NCBI GenBank assembly: GCA_015485245.1
Contig: WFTY01000318.1
Location: 1-5,005 of the forward strand
Direction of reading: 5' to 3'
Length of the DNA: 5,005 bases
Source: Anaerolineales bacterium
Lineage (GTDB): Bacteria; Chloroflexota; Anaerolineae; Anaerolineales; UBA11858
The notes beneath the pieces were generated by a model. It saw only the letters and a program-made list of their open reading frames with translations. It searched no databases and was not told the DNA's origin. Position 1 is the first letter of the stretch. The number at the start of each line of letters is the position of its first letter. Made by a program: the position numbers and the translations under genes. Positions 4,650 to 5,005 of this stretch are shown here, piece after piece.

Positions 4650-5005
4650 CTATCGGTTTGCCGGGTGCAGGAAGATGACCCAGTAAACCGCGGCGACGAA
4701 CAAGGACCCGCCGATGATGTTGCCAATGGTGACGGGGAGCAGGTTGTTGAGCACGAAAGCGTTCCACGTCAGGTTGGGGAGTTCCGCCCCCACGGTTTGG
4801 ACGAACGCCGGGTCAAACTGCTTGATGAGCAGGCCAATAGGGATAAAGTACATGTTGGCGACGCTGTGTTCGAAACCGGCGGCGACGAAGGCGGTGATGG
4901 GGAAGATGATCGCGGCGATTTTATCTACGGTGCTGCGGGCGCCCAGGGTCAGCCACACGGCCAGGCACACCAGTGCGTTGCACAAGACGCCGAGCACAAT
5001 GGCTT
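4650..5005 (-). CDS. Formate/nitrite transporter family channel, C-terminal part (partial)
   Basis: The frame is open to the right edge, so the N-terminal portion lies outside the window; about 118 residues are visible. It is an integral membrane protein of the FocA/NirC family, pentameric channels for small monovalent anions such as formate, nitrite or hydrosulfide. Visible signatures are VLCNALVCLAVWL, a hydrophobic helix IAAIIFPITAFVAAG, the family hallmark GFEHSVANMYFIPIG with the gating and proton-relay His, NNLLPVTIGNIIGGSLFVA, and a final helix ending in YWVIFL. These correspond to the last three or so transmembrane helices of the six-helix fold. The tail after the last helix is short (HPANR). 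The transported anion cannot be told from this part. The stop is TAG at 4650, 99 bases upstream of the DUF3786 gene, with no clear terminator between them. Confidence 0.95.
   Translation of the reverse strand, partial: AIVLGVLCNALVCLAVWLTLGARSTVDKIAAIIFPITAFVAAGFEHSVANMYFIPIGLLIKQFDPAFVQTVGAELPNLTWNAFVLNNLLPVTIGNIIGGSLFVAAVYWVIFLHPANR

Overview
This is an ordinary-looking bacterial chromosome segment with moderately high GC, tightly packed genes, Shine-Dalgarno sites and a mix of ATG and GTG starts. The gene mix (a Kv-beta-like aldo/keto reductase, a DUF3786-like protein, an MTH1187-type thiamine-binding protein, a deiodinase-like redoxin) would fit an environmental Chloroflexota/Anaerolineae-type bacterium. 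That placement is inference from resemblance only. No tRNA, rRNA, CRISPR array, transposase or phage gene was seen.

Layout. Bases 1-80 hold the first codons of a leftward gene for an exported or membrane protein. A 110-base divergent control region follows, with two back-to-back sigma70-like promoters. A rightward aldo/keto reductase occupies 191-1156 and lacks the usual catalytic Tyr. Everything from 1163 to the right edge reads leftward. In transcription order these genes are: a formate/nitrite transporter (cut by the window edge), a DUF3786-like protein, MsrA, a thiamine-binding protein, a DEDDh exonuclease, a cyclophilin, and a deiodinase-like redoxin. Three subgroups look co-transcribed: DUF3786-MsrA (1-base overlap), thiamine-binding protein-exonuclease (4-base overlap), and cyclophilin-redoxin (28-base gap). 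Good -10 boxes lie ahead of the DUF3786 gene and ahead of the cyclophilin.

The main discovery is at 1163-1783. A simple ORF caller splits this gene into two pieces at an in-frame TGA (1598-1600, minus strand). The TGA falls exactly at the redox-active position of a deiodinase-like motif, GSFT-U-PPF. The reading frame and the family similarity continue across it to a normal C-terminus, giving one 206-residue selenoprotein. Starting 9 bases after the TGA is a stem-loop with a six-pair upper stem and apical loop GGUCA, which has the features of a bacterial SECIS element. TGA ends three other genes here, so a genome-wide reassignment of TGA is unlikely.

A second regulatory curiosity is a perfect 12-base inverted repeat flanking the promoter of the DUF3786 gene. 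Its promoter-distal arm contains that gene's ribosome binding site. Read-through RNA from the transporter would carry both arms and could hide the site, whereas RNA from the internal promoter would carry only one arm.

Functionally, the window leans toward redox and protein repair (aldo/keto reductase, selenoprotein redoxin, MsrA, cyclophilin), with nucleic-acid processing, thiamine binding and anion transport alongside.
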